Below, one piece after another: positions 1-9,705 of a stretch of 64,000 bases of DNA. A program made the translations under genes and the position numbers. The notes beneath the pieces are model-generated. The model was not told where the DNA came from. It searched no databases and saw only the letters and a program-made list of their open reading frames with translations. The stretch's first letter is position 1. Each line of letters begins with the position of its first letter. The DNA is from Chitinophagales bacterium (lineage in GTDB: Bacteria; Bacteroidota; Bacteroidia; Chitinophagales; Chitinophagaceae). The stretch covers positions 124,001 through 188,000 of the forward strand of contig JAJPKJ010000036.1 of assembly GCA_021323755.1 (NCBI GenBank), read 5' to 3'.

Positions 1-1
1 T

Positions 2-463
2 GATACCATAAAGCTAAGTTCATACCAATTTAAATTGCAAAGTTCGGGTGCACATTATTTTCCGCTTGGGCATGCGACAACACTTAAACTCGGCTACAAT
101 GCCGGTTTATTCCAAAGTCCGAATAATTTTTTAAATGAACTTTTTCAAATCGGAGGTTATAAATTATTACGCGGTTTTGATGAAGAAAGCATTTATGCAT
201 CGAAATATGCAGTGGGCACTGTAGAATATCGTTACCTTATCGGGCAAAATTCTTTTCTGTTTTCTTTTGTTGATTATGGATGGGCCAATAATAATTTGTC
301 TGGATATAATTTAAACAGCATTTATTTAGGAATTGGGCTCGGGCTTGCATTTGAAACGAAAGCCGGCATTTTTAATCTCTCCTATGCGATCGGAAAACAA
401 GATGGCAGCAGTTTAAATTTCAGGCAGGCGAAAATTCATTTGGGTTATGCAACTTTTTTTTAG
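2..463 (+). CDS. Outer-membrane beta-barrel protein, Omp85/BamA-TamA-like, C-terminal part (5' cut by window edge)
   Basis: The reading frame is open from base 2 to a TAG at 461-463, so only the last 150 or so residues are seen. They look like the end of a 16-stranded Omp85 barrel: a GGYKLLRGF segment followed by alternating hydrophobic and aromatic strands, and a terminal phenylalanine as in most barrel proteins recognised by the BAM machinery. The LRGF-type motif lies in the barrel loop that folds back into the pore in this family. The TTG at 35 is an internal codon, not the true start. Family members insert or translocate outer-membrane proteins. Which member this is (BamA, TamA or a patatin-linked relative) cannot be told from the fragment. 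Confidence 0.7.
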   Translation, partial: DTIKLSSYQFKLQSSGAHYFPLGHATTLKLGYNAGLFQSPNNFLNELFQIGGYKLLRGFDEESIYASKYAVGTVEYRYLIGQNSFLFSFVDYGWANNNLSGYNLNSIYLGIGLGLAFETKAGIFNLSYAIGKQDGSSLNFRQAKIHLGYATFF

Positions 464-483
464 AAGTTCTTTATAATAAAACG

Positions 484-514
484 ATTGTTGAATTAAACTA
501 CTATAATATTTTTG
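484..514 (+). promoter_or_regulatory. Candidate Bacteroidota promoter for the DUF4271 gene
   Basis: ATTG (484-487), a 19-bp spacer, then TATTTTTG (507-514) matches the TTTG-N19-TAnnTTTG pattern of the phylum's primary sigma factor. Transcription would start near 521, leaving a leader of about 11 nt before the GTG at 532. Confidence 0.5.
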
Positions 515-531
515 TAACGCAACTACAAACC

Positions 532-1491
532 GTGATTAAATTCTTCCTCTCCTTTTTTACTGCGATCTTTTTTACAACCGGCCTGGTTGCGCAAACCAGT
601 AATGATTCAACCAAAAAAGACTCTCCGGTTGAAACTAAACTCGCACCCATCCGGGATTCAACGAACAATACAAAAGACAGTACCATAATAAAACCGGATT
701 CTTCAACTTTCCCAAATAAGGGATCAGAGTTCCCAGACGAGATTGTCTTATTCAAGAAAGTATTATCAATGAATGCTTATTTTAATTTTTTAGGGAAAAG
801 ACAAGTCCAGTTATCTCAGGAGCACAATTCATCATCAACAGATTATTTATTCTATTTGCTGGTAAGCATCCTGCTTTATTTTGGACTGATACGTGTGTTC
901 TTTGAAAAATACATGAACAACCTTTTTCAACTTTTCTTCCGGATTTCCATGCGCCAGCAACAGATACGGGAACAACTCTTGCAAACGCCATTGCCTTCAC
1001 TATTGTTAAACGTATTGTTTGTCATTTCAGGCGGATTATATGGCTGTTTTCTCATTGAATATTATCGGATGACCGATCAATTTAATTTTCCTTCATTATT
1101 GGCTTATTGTTGCGGAAGTCTGTTCTTACTGTACCTGGTAAAATTTGCCTTGCTCAAATGCTGCGGCTGGATATTCAATATAAAAAAGGCAGCGGATGCC
1201 TATATTTTTGTTGTTTTCCTGATTAATAAAATGCTGGGCATATTACTGATCCCCTTCCTCATTATAATGGCCTTTGCGAATAATAATGATGTTGACCAGA
1301 TCATCATTACCATTTCTTTTATCCTTTTGATCATATTATTCATTTATCGCTTTAGTGCAGGTTACAGGCAAGTAAGAACAGAAATAAAAATAAGTATATT
1401 CCATTTTTTTATCTACCTTTGCGCCTTCGAAATAACGCCGCTTATATTGATTTATAAGTTGTTCTTGTCGAATTTGGAAAAAGCTTTTTAA
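532..1491 (+). CDS. DUF4271 family membrane protein
   Basis: 319 residues from a GTG start. An N-terminal signal peptide (residues 1-20, ending LVAQ) is followed by a Ser/Thr/Lys-rich linker and then about seven hydrophobic segments from residue 108 onward. This arrangement, with hemD directly downstream, matches the Bacteroidota DUF4271 family, whose biochemical function is unknown. The hemD start lies 27 bp after the stop, so the two may be cotranscribed, although a promoter-like element also spans the end of this gene. A role linked to heme synthesis is suggested only by the neighbourhood. Confidence 0.75.
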   Translation: MIKFFLSFFTAIFFTTGLVAQTSNDSTKKDSPVETKLAPIRDSTNNTKDSTIIKPDSSTFPNKGSEFPDEIVLFKKVLSMNAYFNFLGKRQVQLSQEHNSSSTDYLFYLLVSILLYFGLIRVFFEKYMNNLFQLFFRISMRQQQIREQLLQTPLPSLLLNVLFVISGGLYGCFLIEYYRMTDQFNFPSLLAYCCGSLFLLYLVKFALLKCCGWIFNIKKAADAYIFVVFLINKMLGILLIPFLIIMAFANNNDVDQIIITISFILLIILFIYRFSAGYRQVRTEIKISIFHFFIYLCAFEITPLILIYKLFLSNLEKAF

Positions 1492-1496
1492 CTTTG
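1464..1496 (+). promoter_or_regulatory. Possible internal promoter for hemD
   Basis: CTTG (1464-1467), 21 bp, then TAACTTTG (1489-1496), an exact TAnnTTTG match overlapping the end of the DUF4271 gene and 23 bp before the hemD start. Its position inside coding sequence lowers confidence. Confidence 0.3.
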
Positions 1497-1518
1497 CAAA
1501 ATCTTATAGCTAATTCAC

Positions 1519-2325
1519 ATGATTAAAAACGGTGAAAAAAACGCTGGCAATTTATCGTCCGCTAAACTCATCAAGAAAATTTTAATCACCCAACCCAGGC
1601 CGGAAACTGATAAGTCTCCATATTTTGAATTGACCAGGAAATATGAGGTTGAATTGGCGTTTCATCCCTTCATTCGTCTTGAGCCTGTTGCCGCAAAAGA
1701 CTTTCGTAAGCAAAAAATAGATATTCTTAATTACACGGCAATCATTTTTACCAGCCGTCATGCAATTGATCATTTTTTCAGGATCTGTGAGGAAATGAAG
1801 ATAAATGTATCTCAGGACACGAAGTATTTTTGCATCACCGAGGCGGTAGCATTATATCTCCAAAAGTTTATTTTATATAGGAAAAGAAAAGTATTTTATG
1901 GTGCTGACGGCACCAATAAAAGCATGTTTGATGTGATCAATAAACACAAAGAGAATGAAAAATTTCTTTATCCCGGGTCCGAAAATCAGCAGGATAATGA
2001 AATTGTGAGCTGGCTAAAAAATAATAACTGCGAGTTCGCAACTCCTTTCATGTATCGCTCCATCAGCAATGATATTAAAGAATTGATGCTGAAAAGTGAA
2101 TATGACATCATTTGCTTCTTTACGCCAAGTGGGGTCAGGAGCCTTTTTGATAATTTCCCCAAGTTCAAACAAAACGGAACCAAGATCGGCGCTTTTGGAA
2201 ATAATACCTCCAAAGCTGCAGAAGATGCCGGATTAACATTGGATATTAAAGCTCCCTTACCACAGGCGCCATCAATGGTTTCTGCATTGGAAAAATATTT
2301 GTCTGCAACTATAAAAAAGAAATAG
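1519..2325 (+). CDS. hemD: Uroporphyrinogen-III synthase
   Basis: 268 residues. HemD closes and inverts ring D of hydroxymethylbilane to give uroporphyrinogen III in the cytosolic tetrapyrrole pathway. The sequence has the two Rossmann-like halves of the family: ITQPRPE near residue 23, IIFTSRHAIDHFF near 75, and in the second half IICFFTPSGVRSLF followed by IGAFGNNTSKAAEDAGL, the segment usually seen as 'G..TA.A....G'. The family is poorly conserved, so identification rests on these motifs, the length and the DUF4271 neighbour. A strong terminator follows 20 bp downstream. The tetrapyrrole branch would also feed the heme of the cytochrome c encoded near 59.6 kb. Confidence 0.85.
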   Translation: MIKNGEKNAGNLSSAKLIKKILITQPRPETDKSPYFELTRKYEVELAFHPFIRLEPVAAKDFRKQKIDILNYTAIIFTSRHAIDHFFRICEEMKINVSQDTKYFCITEAVALYLQKFILYRKRKVFYGADGTNKSMFDVINKHKENEKFLYPGSENQQDNEIVSWLKNNNCEFATPFMYRSISNDIKELMLKSEYDIICFFTPSGVRSLFDNFPKFKQNGTKIGAFGNNTSKAAEDAGLTLDIKAPLPQAPSMVSALEKYLSATIKKK

Positions 2326-2344
2326 TTTCTACTACATAAAATCT

Positions 2345-2377
2345 AAAAGGCAACTTCATCGTTGCCTTTTTAGTTTT
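2345..2377 (+). terminator. Rho-independent terminator after hemD
   Basis: A perfect 10-bp stem AAAAGGCAAC (2345-2354) and GTTGCCTTTT (2361-2370), 6-nt loop, then TAGTTTT. The A-rich flank on the left also allows function on the other strand. Confidence 0.85.
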
Positions 2378-2434
2378 AAAAAACTAAACCCATTTTTGCG
2401 ATAGATCATTAATAACTTACAGACAAAAAAAGCA

Positions 2435-4510
2435 ATGCCCGCTTTCAATAATCATCTAATCGACGAAACAAGTCCCTATCTCTTACAACACGCGCACAAT
2501 CCTGTGGATTGGTATCCATGGAGCGATGAAGCATTGCAAAAAGCAAAATCAGAGAACAAACCCATTTTAGTAAGCATCGGATATGCAGCTTGTCATTGGT
2601 GTCATGTAATGGAACGCGAAAGTTTTGAGGATGAAGACATCGCCAAAATAATGAATGCTCATTTCATAAATATAAAAGTTGACAGAGAGGAACGCCCCGA
2701 CCTCGATCATATTTATATGGATGCTGTACAAACCATCAGCGGAAACGGCGGATGGCCTTTGAATGTTTTTTTAACGCCGGATTGCAAACCATTTTATGGT
2801 GGCACGTATTATCCCCAAAAACGAGCCTTTAATCGTCCCTCCTGGAGGGAGATTTTGGAAAGTGTGATTGATGCATTTCAGAAAAAAAATGATGACTTGA
2901 AATTACAGGCAGAAAATCTTACTGCCCATATCATTCAATCGAATTCTTTCGGCATCCAAAATAGAGATCAACAAAATGAGTTTGAGCAAATATTTGATCC
3001 AACGCAAATGGATGAGATCTTTAATAACATTATGAAATCCGCCGATAGAACGGATGGCGGTTTTGGTATAGCACCCAAATTTCCCCAAACTTTCACCATC
3101 CAATTCCTGCTTCATTATTATTATCACACTGCAAACGAGTCTGCGTTAACACAGGCCTGTCTTAGTCTTGATAAAATGATAGCAGGAGGAATTTATGATC
3201 ATCTCGGCGGGGGGTTTGCAAGATATTCTACAGATAATGAATGGCTTGCTCCTCATTTTGAAAAAATGCTTTATGATAATGCACTCCTCATCATCGTTAT
3301 GAGTGAAGCTTACCAAATCACAAAAAAGGATATTTATGCCAACACTATAAAGCAGACAATGGAATTTATTAAGCGAGAATTGTTTTCTCCCCAACAAGGT
3401 TTTTATTCTTCCATTGATGCAGATAGTGAGGGAGAAGAAGGAAAATATTATGTATGGAGCAAGAAAGAAATTGATGAAATATTGCAGGAAGAAAGCCAAT
3501 TATTCTGTTCCTATTATGGAGTGACAGAAAGAGGAAATTGGGAAAACAAAAATATTCTTCACACAAATATCAGCCTGGATGAATTTGCAGCAGGAACCAG
3601 GATCAATAAAAATGAATTGTTGCAGCGGCTGGGCGAGGCCCAAAAAAAATTATTGTCTGAAAGAAACAAAAGAGCAGCCCCATTACTCGATGATAAGATA
3701 ATTCTAAGCTGGAATGCCTTAATGAACACCGCATGCAGCCACGCTTTTGCAGCTTTGGGAATCGAAGAGTATAAAGCACTCGCAATTAATAATATGAATT
3801 TCCTGCTTAAAAATTTTGAACAAAAAGGCTTGTTTTATTTCTCGCATTGCTTTAAGAATGACAGAACAAAATTTCCAGCCTTTTTGGATGATTATTCCTT
3901 TTTAATTGCTGCATTGATCAAACTCCAGGAAATATCTGGGGATACTTTTTACTTGATCAAAGCAAAGGAAATAACCTCATTTGTCATTGATCATTTTGAG
4001 GACGAAGAAACCGGCTTCTTTTTTTATACCCATCAGGATCAACAAGATATTATTTTGCGAAAAAAAGAAGTTTATGACGGAGCCATTCCATCGGGCAATT
4101 CCGTAATGGCATTAAATCTTCTATACCTATCGGTAATTTTCGACGAATCGGCTTGGAAAGAAAAGAGCATTCAATTATGTACCTCATTAGGTAAAGTAAT
4201 CATTAAATACCCTACCTCATTCGGCGTCTGGGCAACTTTGATACAGTCAATTTCGTATGATATACCTGAAGTGGTAATAACCGGTGAAAAATTAAATTCC
4301 GTAAGAAAGGAATTTTTGAGTAATTTCATACCTTTCAAAGTCTACCAATCCGCAACCCAAAAAGATGAACAATTTCCCCTCCTTAAGGGCAAACCTGTTA
4401 AAGACCAACCGCTGCTTTTTTTGTGCAAAAGCTATAATTGCCAATCACCTGTAACTGAAACTGCTGAATTAATCCGAGTCCTGAAAAATGTGCAAAAATT
4501 TAACGAGTAG
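2435..4510 (+). CDS. Thioredoxin-fold DUF255 protein (YyaL / SPATA20 family)
   Basis: 691 residues, the usual length for the family. The N-terminus has the signature block HNPVDWYPW (residues 21-29) and a thioredoxin-like CHWC motif (Cys53, Cys56) followed by VMERESFED. The rest looks like an alpha/alpha barrel related to N-acylglucosamine 2-epimerases and glycosidases, with [13 protein letters not shown] and SWNALM motifs. The family is widespread from bacteria to human SPATA20, but its reaction is not established; a redox or sugar-linked role is often proposed. No signal peptide is seen, so it is likely cytosolic. It is transcribed between hemD and gldK but separated from hemD by a terminator. 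Confidence 0.85.
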   Translation: MPAFNNHLIDETSPYLLQHAHNPVDWYPWSDEALQKAKSENKPILVSIGYAACHWCHVMERESFEDEDIAKIMNAHFINIKVDREERPDLDHIYMDAVQTISGNGGWPLNVFLTPDCKPFYGGTYYPQKRAFNRPSWREILESVIDAFQKKNDDLKLQAENLTAHIIQSNSFGIQNRDQQNEFEQIFDPTQMDEIFNNIMKSADRTDGGFGIAPKFPQTFTIQFLLHYYYHTANESALTQACLSLDKMIAGGIYDHLGGGFARYSTDNEWLAPHFEKMLYDNALLIIVMSEAYQITKKDIYANTIKQTMEFIKRELFSPQQGFYSSIDADSEGEEGKYYVWSKKEIDEILQEESQLFCSYYGVTERGNWENKNILHTNISLDEFAAGTRINKNELLQRLGEAQKKLLSERNKRAAPLLDDKIILSWNALMNTACSHAFAALGIEEYKALAINNMNFLLKNFEQKGLFYFSHCFKNDRTKFPAFLDDYSFLIAALIKLQEISGDTFYLIKAKEITSFVIDHFEDEETGFFFYTHQDQQDIILRKKEVYDGAIPSGNSVMALNLLYLSVIFDESAWKEKSIQLCTSLGKVIIKYPTSFGVWATLIQSISYDIPEVVITGEKLNSVRKEFLSNFIPFKVYQSATQKDEQFPLLKGKPVKDQPLLFLCKSYNCQSPVTETAELIRVLKNVQKFNE

Positions 4511-4642
4511 CAAAACAATAAAAAAGCCATAGGAATCGTTAAAATTAACTGTGTCTAAAGTTTTGACTTTTAAAAAATAAATTATAAAATTGTAATTAAG
4601 ATGGCGCGAATGAAAAATCTTTGCCCAATACCCTTTAATATT

Positions 4643-5935
4643 ATGAAAATGAAAAACCTTTATTTCCTGCTAATTCTCCCCGCAGCCTTTCTTGCAGTCA
4701 GTTGTAGCAAATCTGGTGGAAGTTCCGTAGGCAGAAGTTTTCCGGAAGACGGTCAGTTGCATGGTGTTGCGCCTGCAAGCAAGTACAATTTGTCAAAACC
4801 TCCGGGCATGGTCTATGTTCCCTCAGGGACTTTTCATATGGGACCCAGCGATGAGGACGTAAATTATGCGTTTACAGCACGAAATCGCCAAATTTCCATA
4901 AATGGGTTTTGGATGGATGCTACAGAAATCACCAATAATGAATATCGTCAGTTTGTAAATTGGGTAAGAGACTCAATTGCAGCCACTTTGATGAATTATG
5001 GGAAAGAAATTGACGGAAGATTTCAGGTTGATTGGAAAAAAGCAGAGATGATAAAATGGAGCGATAAAGCAACTATTGAAAAAATAGATCAAATTATTTT
5101 AACTCCCGATAACCGCATTTTTGGAAAAAAAGAGATCGATCCTTCAAAATTGAAGTTTCATTATGAGAGATTTGATCTAAAAGAAGCAGCAAAAAGAGAA
5201 AATGAAGGAAAACCCCGCTCAAAATTCATTGATTCCAGTAATGTGGCTGTTTATCCGGATACACTGGTATGGATCCGTGATTTCTCCTACTCTTACAATG
5301 AGCCAATGACCCAAAGATATTTTTCACACCCTGCTTTCGGAAACTATCCTGTTGTGGGGGTTAACTGGAATCAGGCAACCGCTTTTTGTGAGTGGAGAAC
5401 GCTTATCCAAAATTCAGCGCTGGAAAGGCAAAGAAAAGCCACAGAATCAAAGTATCGTTTGCCAAGTGAAGCTGAATGGGAATATGCAGCGCGCGGCGGA
5501 CGTTCACAATCAATGTTCCCTTGGGGTAACTATTATTTAAGAAATAAAAAAGGATGTTTATTAGCCAACTTCAAACCAGGTCGTGGAAACTATCCTGAAG
5601 ATGGCGCATTTTATACTGCCCGTGCCGATGCATATTGGCCAAATGATTTTGGATTGTATTGCATGGCGGGTAATGTTGCAGAATGGACATCATCTGTATA
5701 TTATGAAGGCGCTTATAACTTTGAACATGACATGAACCCGGATATTCGTTATAATGCCAAAGATTCTGATCCTCCTCGTATGAAACGTAAGGTTGTTCGC
5801 GGTGGTAGCTGGAAAGATGTTGGTTTTTACCTTCAGACAAGCACGCGTACTTACGAATATCAGGATACATCAAAATCGTACATTGGTTTCCGTTGTATAA
5901 TTGATCTTCCACCAACATTAGCTTATCACAAGTAA
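4643..5935 (+). CDS. gldK: Gliding motility / type IX secretion lipoprotein GldK
   Basis: SUMF1/formylglycine-generating-enzyme-fold lipoprotein that forms the periplasmic ring of the type IX secretion system with GldN, tethered to the outer membrane. I chose the ATG at 4643 because it gives a compact lipoprotein signal (MKMKNLYFLL, ending at a Cys in LAVSC); an ATG at 4601 would add 14 unhelpful residues. The SUMF1 domain runs from GMVYVPSGTFHMG to the end, with YRLPSEAEWEYAARGG, NVAEWTSS and VVRGGSWKD motifs. First gene of gldKLMN. A long inverted repeat separates it from gldL. Confidence 0.95.
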   Translation: MKMKNLYFLLILPAAFLAVSCSKSGGSSVGRSFPEDGQLHGVAPASKYNLSKPPGMVYVPSGTFHMGPSDEDVNYAFTARNRQISINGFWMDATEITNNEYRQFVNWVRDSIAATLMNYGKEIDGRFQVDWKKAEMIKWSDKATIEKIDQIILTPDNRIFGKKEIDPSKLKFHYERFDLKEAAKRENEGKPRSKFIDSSNVAVYPDTLVWIRDFSYSYNEPMTQRYFSHPAFGNYPVVGVNWNQATAFCEWRTLIQNSALERQRKATESKYRLPSEAEWEYAARGGRSQSMFPWGNYYLRNKKGCLLANFKPGRGNYPEDGAFYTARADAYWPNDFGLYCMAGNVAEWTSSVYYEGAYNFEHDMNPDIRYNAKDSDPPRMKRKVVRGGSWKDVGFYLQTSTRTYEYQDTSKSYIGFRCIIDLPPTLAYHK

Positions 5936-5964
5936 TTTTCTTAGAAATAACAAAATTTTTTTTC

Positions 5965-6018
5965 ATAAAATTCGTTTTTGATTTTAAGTCTTGAATAAAA
6001 AATCAAAACGAATTTTAT
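5965..6018 (+). repeat. Long AT-rich inverted repeat between gldK and gldL
   Basis: Arms 5965-5985 and 5999-6018 pair over 20 bp with a single bulged T (5979) and a 13-nt loop. A short T-run (TTATTTT) follows. It could act as a partial terminator or as an mRNA processing or stability element within the gld operon. Confidence 0.7.
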
Positions 6019-6067
6019 TTTCCGACAACCCTTTTAAACCTATTAAAAACAATTTAAACTTACAATT

Positions 6068-6832
6068 ATGGCCGGTGTTTCTAAACAAACTGAAAAATTA
6101 GTTAACGTAATAGTCTGTATGGGCGCTGCAATAGTAATCTTTGGCGCATGGGAAAAGATCACGCACCAAAAACTAGCTAACTTCTTTCTTACTGCGGGCT
6201 TGATTACTGAAGCTCTGATCTTCACCGTTTATGCGTTCCTTCCGCCTCCCGGATCTGAAATGCATGCAATTGCTGAAGCATTACCTAAATTGGCAGGCAA
6301 CTCCAGCGGAAATCCAGCTCTCGATAAATTTGACAAAATGTTACAGGAAGCAGAAATTACTCCTGCTAATCTTGGTCGTTTAAGCGAAGGATTCAAAAAA
6401 TTCGGAACTACAGTTGACAAAATAAGCGATGTATCGGGCGCAGTCGCGGCAACCAGTGAATATGCAGCTAAGACAAAAGAAGCCACTGCCGCACTCGACA
6501 GCATGAAAGGTGCTTATCAGAATGCAACTACCACAATAGGACATTTTAACGCAGCTGCAGAAAGCACAAAACAATTCCACGAGCAGGTTCAGGTGTTAAA
6601 TAAGAATTTAGGTTCTTTGAATGCTATTTATGAATTGGAATTGCAGGACACCAATAACCATTTAAAGGCAATGAACAGCTTTTATGGTAACCTGGTTCAG
6701 GCTTCACAAGCAATGCAGAGCAGTGTTGATGATGCGAAGAAAACACAGGAACAAATAGCTTTGTTGGCTAAAAACCTCGGCAGTCTTAACCATGTTTATG
6801 GTAACATGTTAACTGCAATGCAAGGAAGATAA
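6068..6832 (+). CDS. gldL: Gliding motility / type IX secretion motor protein GldL
   Basis: 254 residues. GldL and GldM form the inner-membrane, proton-driven motor that powers type IX secretion and gliding. Two transmembrane helices are visible near residues 12-27 and 38-58 (ending VYAFLPPPG), followed by a long cytoplasmic helical region. That region contains a near-duplicate motif KNLGSLNxxY at residues 179-188 and 235-244. Located between gldK and gldM with short spacers, as is standard for this operon. Confidence 0.95.
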   Translation: MAGVSKQTEKLVNVIVCMGAAIVIFGAWEKITHQKLANFFLTAGLITEALIFTVYAFLPPPGSEMHAIAEALPKLAGNSSGNPALDKFDKMLQEAEITPANLGRLSEGFKKFGTTVDKISDVSGAVAATSEYAAKTKEATAALDSMKGAYQNATTTIGHFNAAAESTKQFHEQVQVLNKNLGSLNAIYELELQDTNNHLKAMNSFYGNLVQASQAMQSSVDDAKKTQEQIALLAKNLGSLNHVYGNMLTAMQGR

Positions 6833-6889
6833 TAATTCATTAGTTGAACTATGAAACACCCGATTCTTTAAAATTAAACTACTAATCCA

Positions 6890-8434
6890 ATGGCCTTACC
6901 AAAAGAGCCCCGGCAGAAGATGATAAACATGATGTATTTGGTGCTCACAGCATTGCTGGCGCTAAATGTATCTGCTGAAATATTAAACGCTTTTAAAGTA
7001 GTTAACAATAGCATCAAAAACTCTAATGATGTTTTAACTACAGAAAATAATAATATCTATACTTCATTAAAAGCAAAACAAAGTACTGCAGAAACAAGGG
7101 ATAAAGCAGCCGTTTGGGCCCCAAAAGCATACGCAGTCGAACAGTTATCCAAAGATGTATACGATACCATCGAAGCTTATAAAACCAGACTCTTACGTGA
7201 ATCCGGATATGATTTGGCAAAAGGTGACACAACCTCCTACAAACCCGATGATCTTGATGCTGCAACAAGAATTTTTGATGAAGAAGGGGAAGGTCCTAAG
7301 CTGTATAATATGCTGGTAAATTATAAACAAAAGATCCTTCAGGATCCAGCTATCGCTAAAGAATTTGACGGAAAGCTGCCTCTTGATTTATCAGTTCCTC
7401 CCTCTCAGGAAGGAATTACTCCAAGCGGAGATATTTCAAGAAACTGGACAGTGAATTATTTCAACATGACTCCTACCGTAGCGGCCGTAACCATTCTAAG
7501 CAAATTCCAAAATGACATTAAAAACTCAGAAAATAATATCATCACTTATTGTCACGATCAGATTGGCGCTGTTGAAGTGCGTTTTGACAAAACAGGTGTT
7601 ATTGCCGGAGCAAATGCTACTTACTTAATGCCTGGCGATAAGCTTTCCGTTTATGCAGGCGTTGGCGCATTTAGTTCTGCTGCGCATCCTACGATCACCA
7701 TTAATGGGCAGCCAGTTGATGTTGATAAAGATGGTAAAGCAACAAAAGATATTACCGTTGGTGGTGGCGGAACACAGACCATCAGAGTAGGTGGTTCATA
7801 TAAGGATCAGGATGGAAAAACAATTCCAATCAATGAAGAAATTAAATACACCGTCGGTGTTCCTTCTGGTGTTGCAATTTCTGCAGACAAGATGAATGTA
7901 CTTTATATTATGGGAGATCAGCCGAATCCATTAACAATCAGTGGCGGATCCGGAAGTGAAAAAATTCAGGCAACCCTTACGGGGGGAACCTTAAAACACA
8001 TTCAGGGTTCTTCATGGGAGGCTTACCCGAAAACTCCCGGAGAACAAACCATCAATGTTACAATTGATGGAAAAGCAACCGCTAAAAAATTCCGTGTAAA
8101 ATATTTGCCTGATCCGATTGCCTTTGTTGGTACTCACAAGAACGGAACAATGTCCGCTGCTGAGTTCAAAGCCAATGCGGGTTTGATCACTCACCTTGAT
8201 AATGCCGAGTTTGAAGCCGCATTCAGAGTTATAAGTTATAAATTGAGTGCTGTGGGTGGAGCTTTTTCTATATACACGCAATCAAGTAATGACGGAACTC
8301 GTTGGACGGGAAAAGCTGCTGAGATCGTTAACAGGGTCACACCAGGTACGAAAGTATTTTTTGATGAGATCACCGTTATCGGTCCAGATGGAAGGCAAAG
8401 GGAAATTCAACCGATATCTTTTACTTTAAGATAA
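6890..8434 (+). CDS. gldM: Gliding motility / type IX secretion motor protein GldM
   Basis: 514 residues. GldM is anchored by one N-terminal helix (MINMMYLVLTALLALNVSA, residues 11-29) and projects a string of periplasmic domains that contact the GldK/GldN ring, transmitting motor force across the periplasm. The helical N-terminal domain runs to about residue 220 (NRNWTVNYFNMTPTVAA-like region), then immunoglobulin-like domains follow, starting near VRFDKTGVIAGANATYLMPGD. Length and order match known GldM proteins. It starts 57 bp after gldL. Confidence 0.95.
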   Translation: MALPKEPRQKMINMMYLVLTALLALNVSAEILNAFKVVNNSIKNSNDVLTTENNNIYTSLKAKQSTAETRDKAAVWAPKAYAVEQLSKDVYDTIEAYKTRLLRESGYDLAKGDTTSYKPDDLDAATRIFDEEGEGPKLYNMLVNYKQKILQDPAIAKEFDGKLPLDLSVPPSQEGITPSGDISRNWTVNYFNMTPTVAAVTILSKFQNDIKNSENNIITYCHDQIGAVEVRFDKTGVIAGANATYLMPGDKLSVYAGVGAFSSAAHPTITINGQPVDVDKDGKATKDITVGGGGTQTIRVGGSYKDQDGKTIPINEEIKYTVGVPSGVAISADKMNVLYIMGDQPNPLTISGGSGSEKIQATLTGGTLKHIQGSSWEAYPKTPGEQTINVTIDGKATAKKFRVKYLPDPIAFVGTHKNGTMSAAEFKANAGLITHLDNAEFEAAFRVISYKLSAVGGAFSIYTQSSNDGTRWTGKAAEIVNRVTPGTKVFFDEITVIGPDGRQREIQPISFTLR

Positions 8435-8490
8435 GAGAATATTGATAGATCAATGCTTTTGCGAATCATTAATAAGTAAATTCTTTTGAA

Positions 8491-9516
8491 ATGAAAAAAT
8501 GTGTTATCAGATTAAGCTTGTTTGCAATTGTAATTGCTTTAGCTGCAGGAACCGTAAATGCGCAAACAACAACGCGCAAGAAGAAAAAAAGAACCACAAC
8601 AGCTAAAAAAACTACAAATAAAAACAATGCTAATACTGCGGCAGTTACTCCTGCGCAAGACACAACAAAAAAAGTTGTTGAGATGGAAGCAGATATCAAA
8701 CTGGATACTCCGCTTAAATCTTTGCGCAATGATGCAGTAATAGAACGAAATCTTATTAAAGATCGCACTCCGCTTAATTATCAATATATCCGTGAAGATG
8801 ATGCGGTATACCGCCAGCGTGTGTGGAGAGAAATTGACGTACACGAAAAAATGAATCTGCCTTTTGCTTATGGAGCTATAGAGGATAATGGCAGCCAGCG
8901 TTTCATTAATATCTTATTAAATGGCATCAGAAGCGGTGAGATAACAGCATTTGATCCAATTGATGACAGATTTACAACGCCCTACACCTTCAAGCAAATT
9001 GCAACCAGCCTTGTTGGAAAGCCCCATACCATTCAGGTTCCAAATTTAGTACAAGACCCCGATGGTTCTAAAGGCATAATGAAGGACACTACCATTTCTG
9101 AATTATTTAACCCTGAATCAATAGAAAGATATTGGATCAAAGAAGAATGGGTATTTGACAAACAAACCTCAAGGATGTATGCCAGAATACTTGGTATCGC
9201 TCCTTTAAAAACAATTACCAATAGTGACGGAACTTTTCGTGATGTAGCTCCGGTATTCTGGGTTTATTATCCTGATCTCAGAGCAATGCTTGCAAAATAT
9301 GAAGCATATAATGGAAAAAATTATGGAGCAAGAATGAGCTGGGAAGAATTATTTGAAAGCAGAATGTTTGCAAGTCGTATTATCAAATCAACAATTGATA
9401 ATCCTGGCGATAAATACATAAAAGAATATGTAAAGGATCCTATTCTTGCTCTGCTTGAAGGAGATAATATCAAAGAAAAAATATTCAATTACGAACAGGA
9501 TCTCTGGTCTTATTAA
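8491..9516 (+). CDS. gldN: Gliding motility / type IX secretion protein GldN
   Basis: 341 residues with a clear signal peptide (cleavage after VNAQ, residue 25). GldN is the soluble partner of GldK in the periplasmic ring of the type IX system. After the signal comes a Lys/Thr-rich low-complexity stretch (residues 26-50) and then the conserved domain, with LIKDRTPLNYQYIREDDAVY and GARMSWEELFESRMFASRIIKS blocks. Last gene of the operon, followed 24 bp later by a strong terminator. Confidence 0.95.
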   Translation: MKKCVIRLSLFAIVIALAAGTVNAQTTTRKKKKRTTTAKKTTNKNNANTAAVTPAQDTTKKVVEMEADIKLDTPLKSLRNDAVIERNLIKDRTPLNYQYIREDDAVYRQRVWREIDVHEKMNLPFAYGAIEDNGSQRFINILLNGIRSGEITAFDPIDDRFTTPYTFKQIATSLVGKPHTIQVPNLVQDPDGSKGIMKDTTISELFNPESIERYWIKEEWVFDKQTSRMYARILGIAPLKTITNSDGTFRDVAPVFWVYYPDLRAMLAKYEAYNGKNYGARMSWEELFESRMFASRIIKSTIDNPGDKYIKEYVKDPILALLEGDNIKEKIFNYEQDLWSY

Positions 9517-9540
9517 TAATCAGCATAAAATTTGTTCACA

Positions 9541-9575
9541 AAAGGTATCGTAGATTTACGATACCTTTTTTATTT
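9541..9575 (+). terminator. Rho-independent terminator of the gld operon
   Basis: A perfect 12-bp stem AAAGGTATCGTA (9541-9552) and TACGATACCTTT (9557-9568), 4-nt loop GATT, then a T-rich run. Confidence 0.9.
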
Positions 9576-9705
9576 ATGTGAACATTTGCAAAAAAATTTT
9601 GCACATAATCAAAAAAAATTAAGTTGATCAAAAGCATTTATTGGTAAATAGAATTGTTTTATTATTTTTACCACGGTTTTTCATAGGATATTGGATTTTA
9701 AAAAC
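9576..9705. other. AT-rich gap between gldN and the peroxiredoxin gene
   Basis: No open reading frame. It contains an inverted repeat TGCAAAA-AAA-TTTTGCA (9587-9603), overlapped by a second pair, TTATGTG (9574-9580) and CACATAA (9602-9608). A weak plus-strand promoter-like pair, TTG (9624-9626) and TAGAATTG (9649-9656) with 22-bp spacing, lies ahead of the hairpin at 9706, so a short RNA is conceivable but unproven. Confidence 0.35.

Noticed and set aside
3146-3499. A 117-residue minus-strand frame inside the DUF255 gene.
   Set aside because: It lies entirely inside a well-supported gene on the other strand and its translation has no recognisable domain.
5571-5966. A 131-residue minus-strand frame opposite the end of gldK.
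   Set aside because: A shadow of the SUMF1 domain coding sequence, with no motif of its own.
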